Below, in pieces: positions 32,958-52,498 of a stretch of DNA of 64,000 bases; positions within the stretch are counted from its first letter, which is position 1, and each line of letters begins with the position of its first letter. The notes under the pieces were generated by a model that saw nothing but the letters and a program-made list of their open reading frames with translations, ran no database searches and was not told where the DNA came from. This stretch comes from Pseudomonadota bacterium. GTDB taxonomy: Bacteria; Pseudomonadota; Alphaproteobacteria; Rhizobiales; Beijerinckiaceae. The stretch spans positions 62,001-126,000 of the forward strand of contig JAJXWB010000010.1 in assembly GCA_021781815.1 (NCBI GenBank). Direction: 5' to 3'. The position numbers were made by a program, and so were the translations under genes.

Positions 32958-34955
32958 TCACCGCCGCGCGGCGCCATAGGACAACAGGAATATGCGCACA
33001 TGTGCGTTCGCGAAATCAGGTTTTGTGCGCGCAGGCCATGCGGACGGGTCGTCAAACACCGGATCGCCCGACGCCGTGACGATCGCCGATATTCCGTAAC
33101 GGACGGCGATGGCGCGCACGGCATCGACGCCGAGCGACCTGTCGACGAAAATCGGGCCGATGTCCGCGAGCCGGCGCTCGACCGCCGCGTGCGGCGCGCC
33201 GAACAGATAGCCGTTGTGGCGGTCCGAGACGGCTTCGGGAAAGCGCCCGTAGAGACCGTAATCGTAAGCGCGGGTCTTGATCGGATCTTCCTGTACGACG
33301 GCAATGCGCGGCAGCGTCGAATCGAGCCAGCGCCACGCTGCGATTTCATCCGGCAGGCTCGCGCTGTGCGGCGCCATGACCGGATTCAGGCGCAATTGCA
33401 TGAGCGCGTAAACGTCGACGGCGTAAGCCAGCGTCAGGCAGACGATCGCCGCTCTGCGCGGCGCTCCACGCGAAAAGGCGCCGGCGCGCACGGCTGCGGC
33501 GGTCCAGACCAGCGTCGCCAACTGGGCGAACAGCATGATGCGCCAGCCGAGGTCGTTGAGCAGGATGGTCGACCTCACGAACGAGCCGATGAGGAAGGAG
33601 ACGCAGGCCGCGATGACGAGGATCAGGCCGAGATCGCGCGCCATCCCGCGTCGCCCGGCCATGCGCCAGAACAGGACGGCGCCAAGGCCGAAGACGCCGA
33701 ATTCGACAGCATAGCCAATCGGCATCATGACCAGCCGGACAATGGAGCGCAGCGGCTCGTCCTGAATGAGAACGTCCGTGATCGGGAACGCACGGATCGC
33801 CAGAGCGATCGGGCGGGGTTCGCCTGTTGCCGCGCGTTGCAGCACGGTCGCCGCCCATGGCGCAGCCAGCGCGAGAGCGAGCAGACCGGCCGCTGCATTG
33901 CGCCGGGCCTCGCCGATCCGCCTGCGCGCCGCGAGGAAGACGGTCCAGATCGCCGCAGTCAACGCGCCGCCCATTGCAACATAGACGGACAGGCCCGCCA
34001 GCGACGCGAAGGACAGTCCGGCGAGCAAGATGCGACGGCTGCCAACGGACGCGCGACCGTCCGCAGGATCGCCGGCAAGCGCCATGAAACCAACCATGGC
34101 GGCGCAGAGCGCAGCGACGTGGTGCGGCGCCCAGAGTACGCTCAGGAGCCAGGATGTGACCTGATCGTTCCATTCCTCCGGGCTGAGCGCCCAGTCGCCG
34201 CGCAGCCAGACGAGCAGGGCGGTCGGGATGAGGTCGAGCCCGGTCGCAAACAGCAGCGCGGCGAGCAGGGTGACAGTCGCACGACCTTTGGCGCCGACCG
34301 CCTCGTCGGCGCCGGAGCGTTTCCAGGTCGCATAGGCCAGCGCCAGCAGAGCGGGGCCGATCACGATCGGACCGGCGTAGGCCACATGGCGCGCCGCGAT
34401 GCCGAGCGGCTCCAGAATGAGCGCGACGACAGCGGTCAACGTATAGAAGAAATAATAATACGAGGCGTGGCCGCCCGGTTCGTAGAAGGTCGGATTGTAG
34501 GGCGGCGTCGCCGAAGCGGCGATCGCCCAGGTCGTCGAGGCGTGCTTCACGTAGTCGACGACGAGCAGGGAGTGGGCGAGCCCGTCGGCGACCGGCATGT
34601 CCACGATGATGGCCACGACGCCCAGCGCCCAGGCCGCCAGCCCTAGCAAGGGGCCGATTCGGATGGTTTCCAGTTCTCGGCCCTTGGCGATGACGGCCGG
34701 GACGCCCGCTGCGGCGACCGCAAGCGCGACCGCGACCATCGCCCGAACCCCGAGGCGGCCGCCAAGGTCGAGCAGCACGGGCAGGCAGGCAAGACCGCAG
34801 ATGAGCGAGAGGCCGAGCCATTCGGCCGGTGGCGCCGCCGCAAAACCGGGGAAACGGAGTTTCGTAGCGAAAAACGCGCCGGAGCAGATCAGGAGCAGCG
34901 CGAGACAGGATGCGGCGCCAAGGGTCGCGCAGACCTCGCCGATCATGAAAAGCAT
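32958..34955 (-). CDS. Large polytopic membrane protein, possible GT-C-type glycosyltransferase
   Basis: The protein has 665 residues and roughly 13 hydrophobic spans in the first 500, with a periplasmic C-terminal part (about 520-665) containing PHSASLPDEIAAWRWLDSTL, DPIKTRAYDYGLYGRFPE and AVRYGISAIVTASGDPVF. An early loop has VVDYVKHASTTWAIAASATP followed by YEPGGHASYYYFFYTLTAVV, which recalls the acidic/aromatic first loop of GT-C glycosyltransferases or DUF2298-like proteins. This is only a resemblance, and no lipid-linked sugar genes are near. It is upstream of, and probably cotranscribed with, the 195-residue membrane protein gene. Confidence 0.65.
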   Translation of the reverse strand: MLFMIGEVCATLGAASCLALLLICSGAFFATKLRFPGFAAAPPAEWLGLSLICGLACLPVLLDLGGRLGVRAMVAVALAVAAAGVPAVIAKGRELETIRIGPLLGLAAWALGVVAIIVDMPVADGLAHSLLVVDYVKHASTTWAIAASATPPYNPTFYEPGGHASYYYFFYTLTAVVALILEPLGIAARHVAYAGPIVIGPALLALAYATWKRSGADEAVGAKGRATVTLLAALLFATGLDLIPTALLVWLRGDWALSPEEWNDQVTSWLLSVLWAPHHVAALCAAMVGFMALAGDPADGRASVGSRRILLAGLSFASLAGLSVYVAMGGALTAAIWTVFLAARRRIGEARRNAAAGLLALALAAPWAATVLQRAATGEPRPIALAIRAFPITDVLIQDEPLRSIVRLVMMPIGYAVEFGVFGLGAVLFWRMAGRRGMARDLGLILVIAACVSFLIGSFVRSTILLNDLGWRIMLFAQLATLVWTAAAVRAGAFSRGAPRRAAIVCLTLAYAVDVYALMQLRLNPVMAPHSASLPDEIAAWRWLDSTLPRIAVVQEDPIKTRAYDYGLYGRFPEAVSDRHNGYLFGAPHAAVERRLADIGPIFVDRSLGVDAVRAIAVRYGISAIVTASGDPVFDDPSAWPARTKPDFANAHVRIFLLSYGAARR

Positions 34956-35158
34956 CGTTGGATCGCCCGTCCGGATTATCGCGGATCGTTTGATTTCGGA
35001 CGATTCGTGTCAAGCGAGCGCCCGGGCGTCGATTTCGCTTGGCTAGCGGCCTCAGATCGACTAAGAACCTCCGGTGGCGCGCGACCTCCGGTCCCGCGCC
35101 GCGATTGTTTTGGCGCGTCCGCATGCTTTTGAAGCACGTGCGCCGGATCGGGACGAGC

Positions 35159-35350
35159 ATGGCAAATCCGTTTCAGTTTCTCCAGGACGTGCGCTCCGAA
35201 GGCGCCAAGGTGACCTGGCCGTCGCGTCGGGAAACCTTGATCACAAGCGGGCTCGTGCTTGCGATGGTGTTCGCCGCTTCGCTGTTTTTCGTGACGGTCG
35301 ACCAAACGCTGCGCGTCGCCGTCGGTTTCCTGCTCAGCCTCGGCCGCTGA
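35159..35350 (+). CDS. secE: Preprotein translocase subunit SecE
   Basis: The 63-residue protein has the short bacterial form: an amphipathic N-terminal segment ([20 protein letters not shown] with the PSRRET turn) and one membrane span (about 28-50). It braces SecY in the SecYEG channel. nusG follows 17 bases later in the conserved secE-nusG order. The upstream tRNA-Trp that often abuts secE is displaced by more than 6 kb. Confidence 0.96.
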   Translation: MANPFQFLQDVRSEGAKVTWPSRRETLITSGLVLAMVFAASLFFVTVDQTLRVAVGFLLSLGR

Positions 35351-35367
35351 CCTATCTGGACCATTCC

Positions 35368-35898
35368 ATGACGACCCGCTGGTACATCGTTCACGCCTAT
35401 TCCAACTTCGAAAAAAAGGTCGCGGAGTCGATCCGCGAGCAGGCGGCCCAACGCGGCCTCGCCGACAAGTTCGAGGAAGTGCTGGTTCCCACCGAGCATG
35501 TCGTGGAAGTGCGACGGGGGCGCAAGTTCAACGCCGAGCGCAAGTTCTTCCCAGGCTACGTGCTCGTGAAGTGTGATCTGACAGATCAGGTCTACCATCT
35601 CATCAAGAATACGCCGAAGGTGACGGGCTTCCTCGGAGCCGACAACAAGCCGATGCCGATTTCGGAGGCCGAGGCCGACCGGATCAAGGGGCAGGTGGCG
35701 GAAGGCGTCGAGCGGCCGAAGTCGTCGATCTCGTTCGAGATCGGCGAAACGGTGCGGGTCGCCGATGGTCCGTTCGCTTCGTTCAACGGCAAGGTCGAGG
35801 AAGTTGACGAGGGCCGCTCGCGCCTCAAGGTCGCCGTCTCGATCTTCGGTCGCGAAACGCCGGTCGAACTGGAATTCGGCCAGGTCGAGAAAGTTTAG
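35368..35898 (+). CDS. nusG: Transcription termination/antitermination factor NusG
   Basis: The protein has 176 residues. The NGN domain spans about 1-115 ([44 protein letters not shown]). The C-terminal KOW domain (about 120-176) has [20 protein letters not shown] and closes with [12 protein letters not shown]. NusG binds RNA polymerase, and through KOW it contacts Rho or ribosomal protein S10 to couple termination or translation to transcription. It is cotranscribed with secE; rplK begins 194 bases later. Confidence 0.97.
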   Translation: MTTRWYIVHAYSNFEKKVAESIREQAAQRGLADKFEEVLVPTEHVVEVRRGRKFNAERKFFPGYVLVKCDLTDQVYHLIKNTPKVTGFLGADNKPMPISEAEADRIKGQVAEGVERPKSSISFEIGETVRVADGPFASFNGKVEEVDEGRSRLKVAVSIFGRETPVELEFGQVEKV

Positions 35899-36092
35899 AA
35901 ATCCAGGTCCGCTTGCGGAAATGGGCCATGCGCTCTAAACAGCGCACGTCGCATCGGCCGAGCCGAGGCGACTGACACCGTGGGAGACATGCCCGGCAGC
36001 CATCCGGGAGGCCATGTCCGACCACGAACTGCAACCGATGGCGGGCGACGTTCTGCGGAGCGTGGCGCGCGATCATTCGTTGGAGAACAGCG

Positions 36093-36539
36093 ATGGCAAA
36101 GAAAATTGCCGGCTACATCAAACTGCAGGTGCCCGCCGGCGCGGCGAATCCCTCGCCGCCGATCGGTCCCGCGCTCGGTCAGCGCGGTCTCAACATCATG
36201 GAATTCTGCAAGGCGTTCAACGCGAAGACCCAGCAGACGGAAAAGGGGACGCCGATCCCCGTCATCATCACGGCCTATCAGGACCGCTCCTTTACCTTCG
36301 AGATGAAGCAGCCCCCGGTTTCCTTCTTCCTGAAGAAGGCAGCGGGCCTGAAGATCGGCAAGAAACCGGCCTCCGGCTCCAAGACGCCTGGCCGCGGTTT
36401 TGTTGGCAAGATCACGCGCGATCAGGTCAAGGAGATAGCGGAGAAGAAGCTCGTCGATCTCAACTGCTCCAGCATCGAGTCGGCTATGTCGATGATCGAA
36501 GGTTCCGCCCGCGCTATGGGCCTCGAGGTGGTGGGGTAA
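36093..36539 (+). CDS. rplK: 50S ribosomal protein L11
   Basis: The protein has 148 residues. The N-terminal domain has [20 protein letters not shown], the GTPase-centre face and methylation region, with [16 protein letters not shown] after it. The C-terminal rRNA-binding domain ends [18 protein letters not shown]11 binds 23S rRNA at the GTPase-associated centre. rplA follows three bases after its stop. In the 194-base gap after nusG I see no firm promoter, but a leader or promoter for rplKA is expected there because L1 autoregulation acts at this point in other bacteria. Confidence 0.98.
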   Translation: MAKKIAGYIKLQVPAGAANPSPPIGPALGQRGLNIMEFCKAFNAKTQQTEKGTPIPVIITAYQDRSFTFEMKQPPVSFFLKKAAGLKIGKKPASGSKTPGRGFVGKITRDQVKEIAEKKLVDLNCSSIESAMSMIEGSARAMGLEVVG

Positions 36540-36542
36540 ATC

Positions 36543-37247
36543 ATGGCTCACGGAAAACGTATCGAAAAAGCCCGCGAAGGCATCGAGCGCACCAAGCTCT
36601 ATCCGGTCGACCAGGCTGTTAAGCTCGTGCGCGAGCGCGCCAAGACGAAGTTCGACGAAACCGTCGAGATCGCGATGAACCTCGGCGTCGATCCCAAGCA
36701 TGCCGACCAGATGGTTCGCGGCGTGGTCAATCTCCCGAACGGCACGGGCCGCACGCTGAAGGTCGCGGTCTTCGCCCGCGGCGCCAAGGCCGACGAGGCC
36801 AAGGCGGCCGGCGCCGACATCGTCGGGGCCGACGAACTAGTCGCCGAAGTGCAGGGCGGCAAGATCGACTTCGACCGCTGCATCGCCACGCCCGACATGA
36901 TGGGGCTGGTCGGACGTCTCGGCAAGGTGCTCGGCCCGCGCGGCCTGATGCCAAACCCGCGCGTCGGCACGGTGACCATGGATGTCACGGCGGCCGTGAA
37001 GGCCTCCAAGGGCGGGGCCGTGGAATTCCGCGTCGAGAAGGCCGGGATTGTGCAGGGCACCGTCGGTAAGGCCTCTTTCGAAGAAGGGAAGCTTGTCGAG
37101 AACATCAAGGCCTTCGTCGATGCCGTCTCCAAGGCCAAGCCGGCGGGCGCCAAGGGCACGTATATCCAGCGTGTCGCCATCTCGTCGACGATGGGGCCGG
37201 GAGTAAAGGTCGAAATCGCGACGGTCGCGCCGGTCGCGGGGGCTTGA
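36543..37247 (+). CDS. rplA: 50S ribosomal protein L1
   Basis: The protein has 234 residues with [54 protein letters not shown] and [20 protein letters not shown], all hallmarks of L1. It forms the L1 stalk and releases tRNA from the E site; in many bacteria it represses its own rplKA message. A hairpin at 37267-37288 follows its stop, before the L10 leader. Confidence 0.98.
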   Translation: MAHGKRIEKAREGIERTKLYPVDQAVKLVRERAKTKFDETVEIAMNLGVDPKHADQMVRGVVNLPNGTGRTLKVAVFARGAKADEAKAAGADIVGADELVAEVQGGKIDFDRCIATPDMMGLVGRLGKVLGPRGLMPNPRVGTVTMDVTAAVKASKGGAVEFRVEKAGIVQGTVGKASFEEGKLVENIKAFVDAVSKAKPAGAKGTYIQRVAISSTMGPGVKVEIATVAPVAGA

Positions 37248-37714
37248 CTTTCTAAAAAAACCGCGACGCCCCCTTGGCAGGGGGGGCGGAACCGGATAAA
37301 CACACCCTCCCGGGGCCGGTCGCCTTTTGCGGCCCCGTTCCAGATTCAACTTCCGTGTTCTTGATGACGAGACCTCGCGTCGTTCCCCGCAACGGGCGTT
37401 GTCGTGGGCACGGTGGAAATGGCCGGAGAGTTCGGATTTTCCGGACTCTGCCCGGCCATGTCCTGTCCGAGACTGCCGGCGCGTCGGGGTTTCCCGCCGC
37501 TTAATCGATCTTCTGATCGGCCTGCATAGACGGGGAAGAGCGGAATTCATGGGCCAGGCGCGAATGCGCCGCGCCCTGGTTTGGTTCGAACCCTCTGATC
37601 CACGGAAGACCCTCCGGGTCCTTCGGGAGGACAGGCACGGCGCCGGCTTTCGCACGAAAGGCGGCAAGCAGCAGAGCGGGGGCCTTCGGGCGTCCGCAAT
37701 TGGAGAAGAGCACC
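37248..37714 (+). promoter_or_regulatory. Leader region of rplJL with stem-loops (candidate L10 leader)
   Basis: The 467-base gap before rplJ holds no gene. At 37267-37288 CGCCCCC pairs with GGGGGCG, perhaps ending the rplKA transcript. At 37419-37459 a long hairpin is built from ATGGCCGG/CCGGCCAT, then AGAGT/ACTCT with a two-base bulge, then CGGA/TCCG around a TTT loop. In other bacteria the L10-L12 complex binds a leader here to repress rplJL; the position fits, but the conserved L10-leader details cannot be verified by eye. Confidence 0.55.
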
Positions 37715-38230
37715 GTGGACAGAGCGGAGAAAAAAGAGGCGGTCGCGTCGCTGAACGAAGTCTTCAAGAAGACTTCGGTCGTCGTCGTCGCCCATTACTC
37801 CGGCCTGACGGTGGCCCAGATGCAGAATCTGCGCAAGCAGATGCGCGAAGCTGGAGCTACGGTTCAGGTCGCCAAAAACCGCCTGGTCAAGATCGCTCTC
37901 GACGGCACGAGCGTCGCCTCGATCGGCTCCCTTCTGACGGGACCGACCCTGATCGCCTATTCGGACGATCCGGTGGCGGCGCCGAAAGCGGCCGTGGCCT
38001 TCGCAAAGGATCACGACAAGTTCGTGATCCTCGGCGGCGCCATGGGCGCGACGGCCCTCAACACCGACGGCGTGAAGTCGCTTGCGACCATGCCGTCCCT
38101 CGACGAACTGCGTGCGAAGCTTGTGGGCCTCATCCAGGCGCCCTCCACCAAGCTCGCCCAGCTCGCGACGGCGCCCGCGGCCAAGCTCGCGCGCGTGTTC
38201 GGGGCCTACGCCAACAGAGACGCGGCCTGA
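37715..38230 (+). CDS. rplJ: 50S ribosomal protein L10
   Basis: The protein has 171 residues from a GTG at 37715 ([20 protein letters not shown]), with GGAG eleven to eight bases upstream. A TTG at 37700 would add five residues and overlap this ribosome binding site, so it is rejected. [20 protein letters not shown] and [18 protein letters not shown] are the rRNA-binding part, and the C-terminal helix ([17 protein letters not shown]) anchors L7/L12 dimers. L10 is the base of the ribosomal stalk and, with L12, the likely repressor of this transcript. Confidence 0.97.
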   Translation: MDRAEKKEAVASLNEVFKKTSVVVVAHYSGLTVAQMQNLRKQMREAGATVQVAKNRLVKIALDGTSVASIGSLLTGPTLIAYSDDPVAAPKAAVAFAKDHDKFVILGGAMGATALNTDGVKSLATMPSLDELRAKLVGLIQAPSTKLAQLATAPAAKLARVFGAYANRDAA

Positions 38231-38280
38231 CGGCCGGGTTTGCAAATACAGCAATCCAACCTATCTAAAGGACAATCCAA

Positions 38281-38658
<378 letters not shown>

Positions 38659-38664
38659 TAATCT

Positions 38665-38721
38665 CCGCCGCCCTCGCGGCGGCTGGAATTGATTGCGGTC
38701 CCGGGAGTTTCTCCCGGGACC
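38665..38721 (+). terminator. Two hairpins in the rplL-rpoB gap (attenuator or processing site)
   Basis: CCGCCGC-CCTC-GCGGCGG (38665-38682) is followed by GGTCCCGGGAG-TTT-CTCCCGGGACC (38697-38721), an 11-base perfect stem. In E. coli the same gap holds a partial terminator and an RNase III site that set the lower output of rpoBC relative to rplJL. No long T run follows directly, only scattered Ts, so partial termination or processing fits better than a full stop. Confidence 0.7.
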
Positions 38722-38884
38722 ATTCGTGCGTTTCGGGGCGTTTTCCCCGTGTTCCGCCTGAAAGCCCACGTCGGCCGGACGGCGCGAGGGAGCGAAAGCT
38801 CCGGCCCGTCCGCGCAGGGGCGGGGATGGCGAGCGGCCCGGCAAATCGCTGCGGCCCGCCAATGACAGAGGTGCGAGGAGCGAC

Positions 38885-43009
<4,125 letters not shown>

Positions 43010-43018
43010 TCCGGACGT

Positions 43019-43082
43019 AACGAGGCAGGCGCGCCGCGCCTGCCAGATGAAACGAGGGAGGCGCGCCGCGCCTCCCAGACGA
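43019..43082 (+). repeat. Two tandem 32-bp units with covarying hairpins between rpoB and rpoC
   Basis: Units 43019-43050 and 43051-43082 share the frame AACGAG...CAGAYGA around a 21-base palindrome. Arms are GGCAGGCGCG/GCGCCTGCC in the first (43024-43044) and GGGAGGCGCG/GCGCCTCCC in the second (43056-43076). The single arm difference (C to G) is matched by a compensating change on the other side (G to C), so base pairing is kept. A third, weaker inverted repeat (GGCGCA...TGCGC) follows at about 43089-43108. The gap is otherwise short (119 bases) and lacks a gene. Confidence 0.85.
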
Positions 43083-43128
43083 ATTCCCGGCGCAGCGCCT
43101 TTGCGCGCCGCCGCTCCAGGAGACGAAC

Positions 43129-47382
<4,254 letters not shown>

Positions 47383-47412
47383 ACTGACGGAAAAGATTAA
47401 GCTTTTCTTAAT

Positions 47413-47437
47413 GAGGCCGCCCTTTCGGGGCGGCCTC
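47413..47437 (+). terminator. Hairpin after rpoC
   Basis: GAGGCCGCCC (47413-47422) and GGGCGGCCTC (47428-47437) form a ten-base perfect stem with a five-base loop (TTTCG), 31 bases after the rpoC stop. No T run follows directly, though TTTTCTTA precedes it. It probably ends or slows the rpoBC transcript before the rpsL promoter. Confidence 0.65.
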
Positions 47438-47503
47438 TGCCGTTGCAGGACGGCGGTTCCGGAAAACCTGAGTCTTTTCAGCGATTTTGCCCGACAACAG
47501 GGG

Positions 47504-47532
47504 TTGACTGGATTCGGGACCGCGAATATGGT
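47504..47532 (+). promoter_or_regulatory. Candidate housekeeping promoter for the str (rpsL) operon
   Basis: TTGACT (47504-47509) and TATGGT (47527-47532) have exactly 17 bases between. The rest of the 450-base rpoC-rpsL gap (47383-47832) contains the terminator hairpin, this promoter and a roughly 290-base leader with a GGGCCC...GGGGCC hairpin-like stretch near 47645 and GCCTTTTGGCTGAAGGC near 47731. I see no gene in the leader. Confidence 0.6.
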
Positions 47533-47832
47533 CCGCCCGTTCTCGACAGGCCGTAGGCCCATGTTTATCGCAGGCGACTCGCTGGCGATGCTTCGGTTCT
47601 AAACGCTGTCGGCCTCACCTGTGACCTAGAAGTCATTTGGCATGGGCCCTGACGAGGGGCCTTTCGCCATTCAGGAAGGCAAGACCGCGATGGCTGTCCA
47701 TCGTGGTCCTCTGCAACCGCGGCGCCTGAAGCCTTTTGGCTGAAGGCGCTGATTCGTTTGCGCTCGATTCGATTCGTCGGATTGATCGCGGGCGAGACCC
47801 AGTTTCAACTTTTCGCTTCAGAAGGGCGAAGG

Positions 47833-48204
47833 ATGCCGACGATCAGCCAGTTGATCCGCAAGCCGCGGCAACAGAAGACCTACCGTGAGAAGGCTCGCCA
47901 TCTCGGCGCCTGCCCGCAAAAGCGCGGCGTATGCACGCGCGTCTACACCACGACCCCGAAGAAGCCGAACTCGGCGCTCCGCAAGGTCGCCAAGGTGCGT
48001 CTGACCAATGGCTTCGAGGTCATCGGCTACATTCCCGGCGAAGGCCACAACCTTCAGGAGCACTCCGTCGTCATGATCCGCGGCGGTCGCGTGAAGGATC
48101 TTCCTGGCGTTCGCTATCACATCCTGCGCGGCGTGCTCGACACGCAGGGCGTCAAGGACCGCAAGCAGCGCCGTTCCAAGTACGGCGCGAAGCGTCCGAA
48201 GTAA
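47833..48204 (+). CDS. rpsL: 30S ribosomal protein S12
   Basis: The protein has 123 residues from the ATG at 47833 ([14 protein letters not shown]), with GAAGG upstream; an in-frame start at 47758 lies in the leader. The streptomycin-relevant lysines are wild type: in [17 protein letters not shown] and [14 protein letters not shown], which also holds the aspartate that RimO methylthiolates in many bacteria. S12 sits at the decoding centre. rpsG follows 17 bases later. Confidence 0.98.
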   Translation: MPTISQLIRKPRQQKTYREKARHLGACPQKRGVCTRVYTTTPKKPNSALRKVAKVRLTNGFEVIGYIPGEGHNLQEHSVVMIRGGRVKDLPGVRYHILRGVLDTQGVKDRKQRRSKYGAKRPK

Positions 48205-48221
48205 GATTCGAGGAGACGTAG

Positions 48222-48692
48222 ATGTCCCGTCGCCACAGGGCCGAGAAGCGCGAAGTCATTCCGGACGCCAAGTACGGCGATCTGGTTCTGGCCAAGTTCA
48301 TGAATTCCATCATGTACGATGGAAAAAAATCCGTCGCCGAGCAGATCATTTACGGCGCGTTCGACATGATCGAGACGAAGGCGAAGGCCGATCCGCTCGG
48401 CGTGTTCAAGTCCGCGCTCGACAATGTTGCGCCGGCGATCGAGGTTCGCTCGCGTCGCGTTGGTGGCGCGACCTACCAGGTTCCGGTCGAGGTGCGTCCT
48501 GATCGCCGCCAGGCTTTGGCGATCCGCTGGATCATCACGGCCGCGCGCGGGCGTAACGACAAGACGATGATGGAGCGCCTGTCGTCCGAGTTGCTCGACG
48601 CTTCCAACAATCGCGGCAACGCGGTGAAAAAGCGTGAGGACACGCACCGCATGGCTGAAGCCAACCGCGCGTTCTCGCATTACCGCTGGTAA
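48222..48692 (+). CDS. rpsG: 30S ribosomal protein S7
   Basis: The 156-residue protein has [60 protein letters not shown] and [20 protein letters not shown], all standard for S7. It nucleates the 30S head and contacts E-site tRNA; in E. coli it represses the str operon by binding the rpsL-rpsG gap, which here is only 17 bases, so that mode is doubtful. fusA follows 27 bases later. Confidence 0.98.
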   Translation: MSRRHRAEKREVIPDAKYGDLVLAKFMNSIMYDGKKSVAEQIIYGAFDMIETKAKADPLGVFKSALDNVAPAIEVRSRRVGGATYQVPVEVRPDRRQALAIRWIITAARGRNDKTMMERLSSELLDASNNRGNAVKKREDTHRMAEANRAFSHYRW

Positions 48693-48719
48693 GCCGACAA
48701 GCATTCAAGGACTGTTACG

Positions 48720-50795
<2,076 letters not shown>

Positions 50796-50836
50796 TCCGC
50801 ATCACCACTTGAACGGACGTTTGGAAGGAGCTGGCC

Positions 50837-52027
50837 ATGGCCAAGGAAAAGTTCGAACGCAATAAGCCGCATTGCAACATCGGGACGATTGGTCACGTCG
50901 ACCATGGCAAAACGTCGCTGACAGCGGCGATCACGAAGGTTCTCGCGGAGACGGGCGGGGCGACGTTTACGGCGTATGACCAGATCGACAAGGCTCCGGA
51001 AGAGAAGGCGCGCGGCATCACGATCTCGACGGCGCATGTTGAGTACGAGACGACGAAGCGTCACTACGCGCATGTGGACTGCCCGGGGCACGCCGACTAC
51101 GTGAAGAACATGATCACGGGCGCGGCTCAGATGGACGGGGCGATTCTTGTGGTTTCGGCTGCGGACGGCCCGATGCCTCAGACGCGCGAGCACATCCTTC
51201 TGGCGCGTCAGGTCGGCGTTCCCGCGCTTGTGGTGTTCATGAACAAGGTGGATCTGGTCGACGATCCCGAGCTGATCGAGCTTGTCGAGATGGAAGTGCG
51301 CGAACTTCTGTCGAAGTACGAATTCCCTGGCGACGACGTTCCGATCACGAAGGGGTCTGCGAAGGCCGCTCTTGACGGCGTTACGCCGGAGATCGGGCAT
51401 GACGCGATCCTGAAGCTGATGCAGACGGTTGACGAGTACATTCCGCAGCCTGAGCGTCCGATCGACCAGCCGTTCCTGATGCCTGTGGAAGACGTGTTCT
51501 CGATTTCGGGACGCGGCACGGTGGTGACGGGCCGCGTCGAGCGCGGGATCGTGAAGGTCGGCGAGGAAATCGAGATCGTCGGCCTGAAGGCGACGCAGAA
51601 GACGACTGTGACGGGCGTCGAAATGTTCCGCAAGCTTCTGGACCAGGGGCAGGCGGGCGACAATGTCGGCTGCCTTCTGCGCGGCACGAAGCGCGAGGAC
51701 GTTGAGCGCGGTCAGGTTCTGTGCAAGCCGGGTTCTGTCAAGCCGCACACGAAGTTCAAGGCGGAGGCTTACATCCTGACGAAGGACGAGGGTGGCCGCC
51801 ACACGCCGTTCTTCACGAACTATCGGCCGCAGTTTTACTTCCGCACGACGGACGTGACGGGAATCGTGACGTTGCCGGAAGGCGTGGAGATGGTGATGCC
51901 GGGCGACAACGTGTCGATCGACGTCACGCTGATCGTTCCGATCGCGATGGAAGAGAAGCTGCGCTTCGCGATCCGCGAAGGCGGACGCACGGTGGGCTCG
52001 GGCGTCGTCGCAAGCATCGTCGAGTAA
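50837..52027 (+). CDS. tuf: Elongation factor Tu, second copy
   Basis: The 396-residue protein is identical to that encoded at 24421-25611, and the DNA also appears identical from ATG through TAAGGA. Upstream is GGAAGGAGCTGGCC, a strong ribosome binding site that differs from the first copy. The P-loop is GHVDHGKT at 19-26. This copy is in the str/S10 transcript, between fusA and rpsJ. A small hairpin (GAGCC-TTCA-GGCTC, 52041-52054) follows. Confidence 0.99.
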   Translation: MAKEKFERNKPHCNIGTIGHVDHGKTSLTAAITKVLAETGGATFTAYDQIDKAPEEKARGITISTAHVEYETTKRHYAHVDCPGHADYVKNMITGAAQMDGAILVVSAADGPMPQTREHILLARQVGVPALVVFMNKVDLVDDPELIELVEMEVRELLSKYEFPGDDVPITKGSAKAALDGVTPEIGHDAILKLMQTVDEYIPQPERPIDQPFLMPVEDVFSISGRGTVVTGRVERGIVKVGEEIEIVGLKATQKTTVTGVEMFRKLLDQGQAGDNVGCLLRGTKREDVERGQVLCKPGSVKPHTKFKAEAYILTKDEGGRHTPFFTNYRPQFYFRTTDVTGIVTLPEGVEMVMPGDNVSIDVTLIVPIAMEEKLRFAIREGGRTVGSGVVASIVE

Positions 52028-52040
52028 GGAACAGGACCGG

Positions 52041-52054
52041 GAGCCTTCAGGCTC
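52041..52054 (+). terminator. Small hairpin in the tuf-rpsJ gap
   Basis: GAGCC (52041-52045), TTCA loop and GGCTC (52050-52054) form a five-base stem shortly after the tuf stop. No T run follows. In E. coli, L4 regulates the S10 operon through a leader here, but that structure is not recognisable. It may be only a weak pause or attenuation element. Confidence 0.3.
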
Positions 52055-52133
52055 GCTTCGCCAGACACATGGATTGCGGGCCCCGACGCCCGCGGTCGAG
52101 CGGTTCGAAGCCGCGGTCCAAAAGGAAGAAGAC

Positions 52134-52442
52134 ATGAACGGCCAGAATATCCGGATCCGCCTCAAGGCCTTCGATCACAGGATCCTCGACACGTCGACGC
52201 GCGAAATCGTCTCGACGGCGAAGCGGACGGGAGCGCAGGTGCGCGGTCCGATTCCGCTGCCGACCAAGATCGAGAAGTTCACGGTCAATCGTTCGCCGCA
52301 CATCGACAAGAAGTCGCGTGAGCAGTTTGAAATTCGGACTCACAAGCGCGTTCTCGACATTGTCGATCCGACCCCTCAGACCGTCGACGCGCTCATGAAG
52401 CTCGATCTGGCGGCCGGCGTGGACGTCGAAATCAAGCTCTAA
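52134..52442 (+). CDS. rpsJ: 30S ribosomal protein S10 (NusE)
   Basis: The 102-residue protein begins [20 protein letters not shown], with [20 protein letters not shown] and [20 protein letters not shown]. It is a 30S head protein and also the NusE partner that NusG's KOW domain and NusB bind in antitermination. The start ATG at 52134 follows AAGGAAGAAG. rplC starts 56 bases later. It heads the S10 gene block. Confidence 0.98.
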   Translation: MNGQNIRIRLKAFDHRILDTSTREIVSTAKRTGAQVRGPIPLPTKIEKFTVNRSPHIDKKSREQFEIRTHKRVLDIVDPTPQTVDALMKLDLAAGVDVEIKL

Positions 52443-52498
52443 GTTTTCGCTCACCAGGCGCCTCTGCTCCGAGTATGCGCCTTCAAGGAATGAACCAA

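Noticed and set aside
33346-35160. Second minus-strand frame of 604 codons overlapping the large membrane protein gene
   Set aside because: The product is Arg/Ala-rich with no hydrophobic periodicity, while the overlapping frame has clear membrane spans and a conserved-looking loop.
43019-43120. CRISPR array in the rpoB-rpoC gap
   Set aside because: Only two adjoining units without unique spacers; the palindromes make up the units themselves and no cas gene is present.
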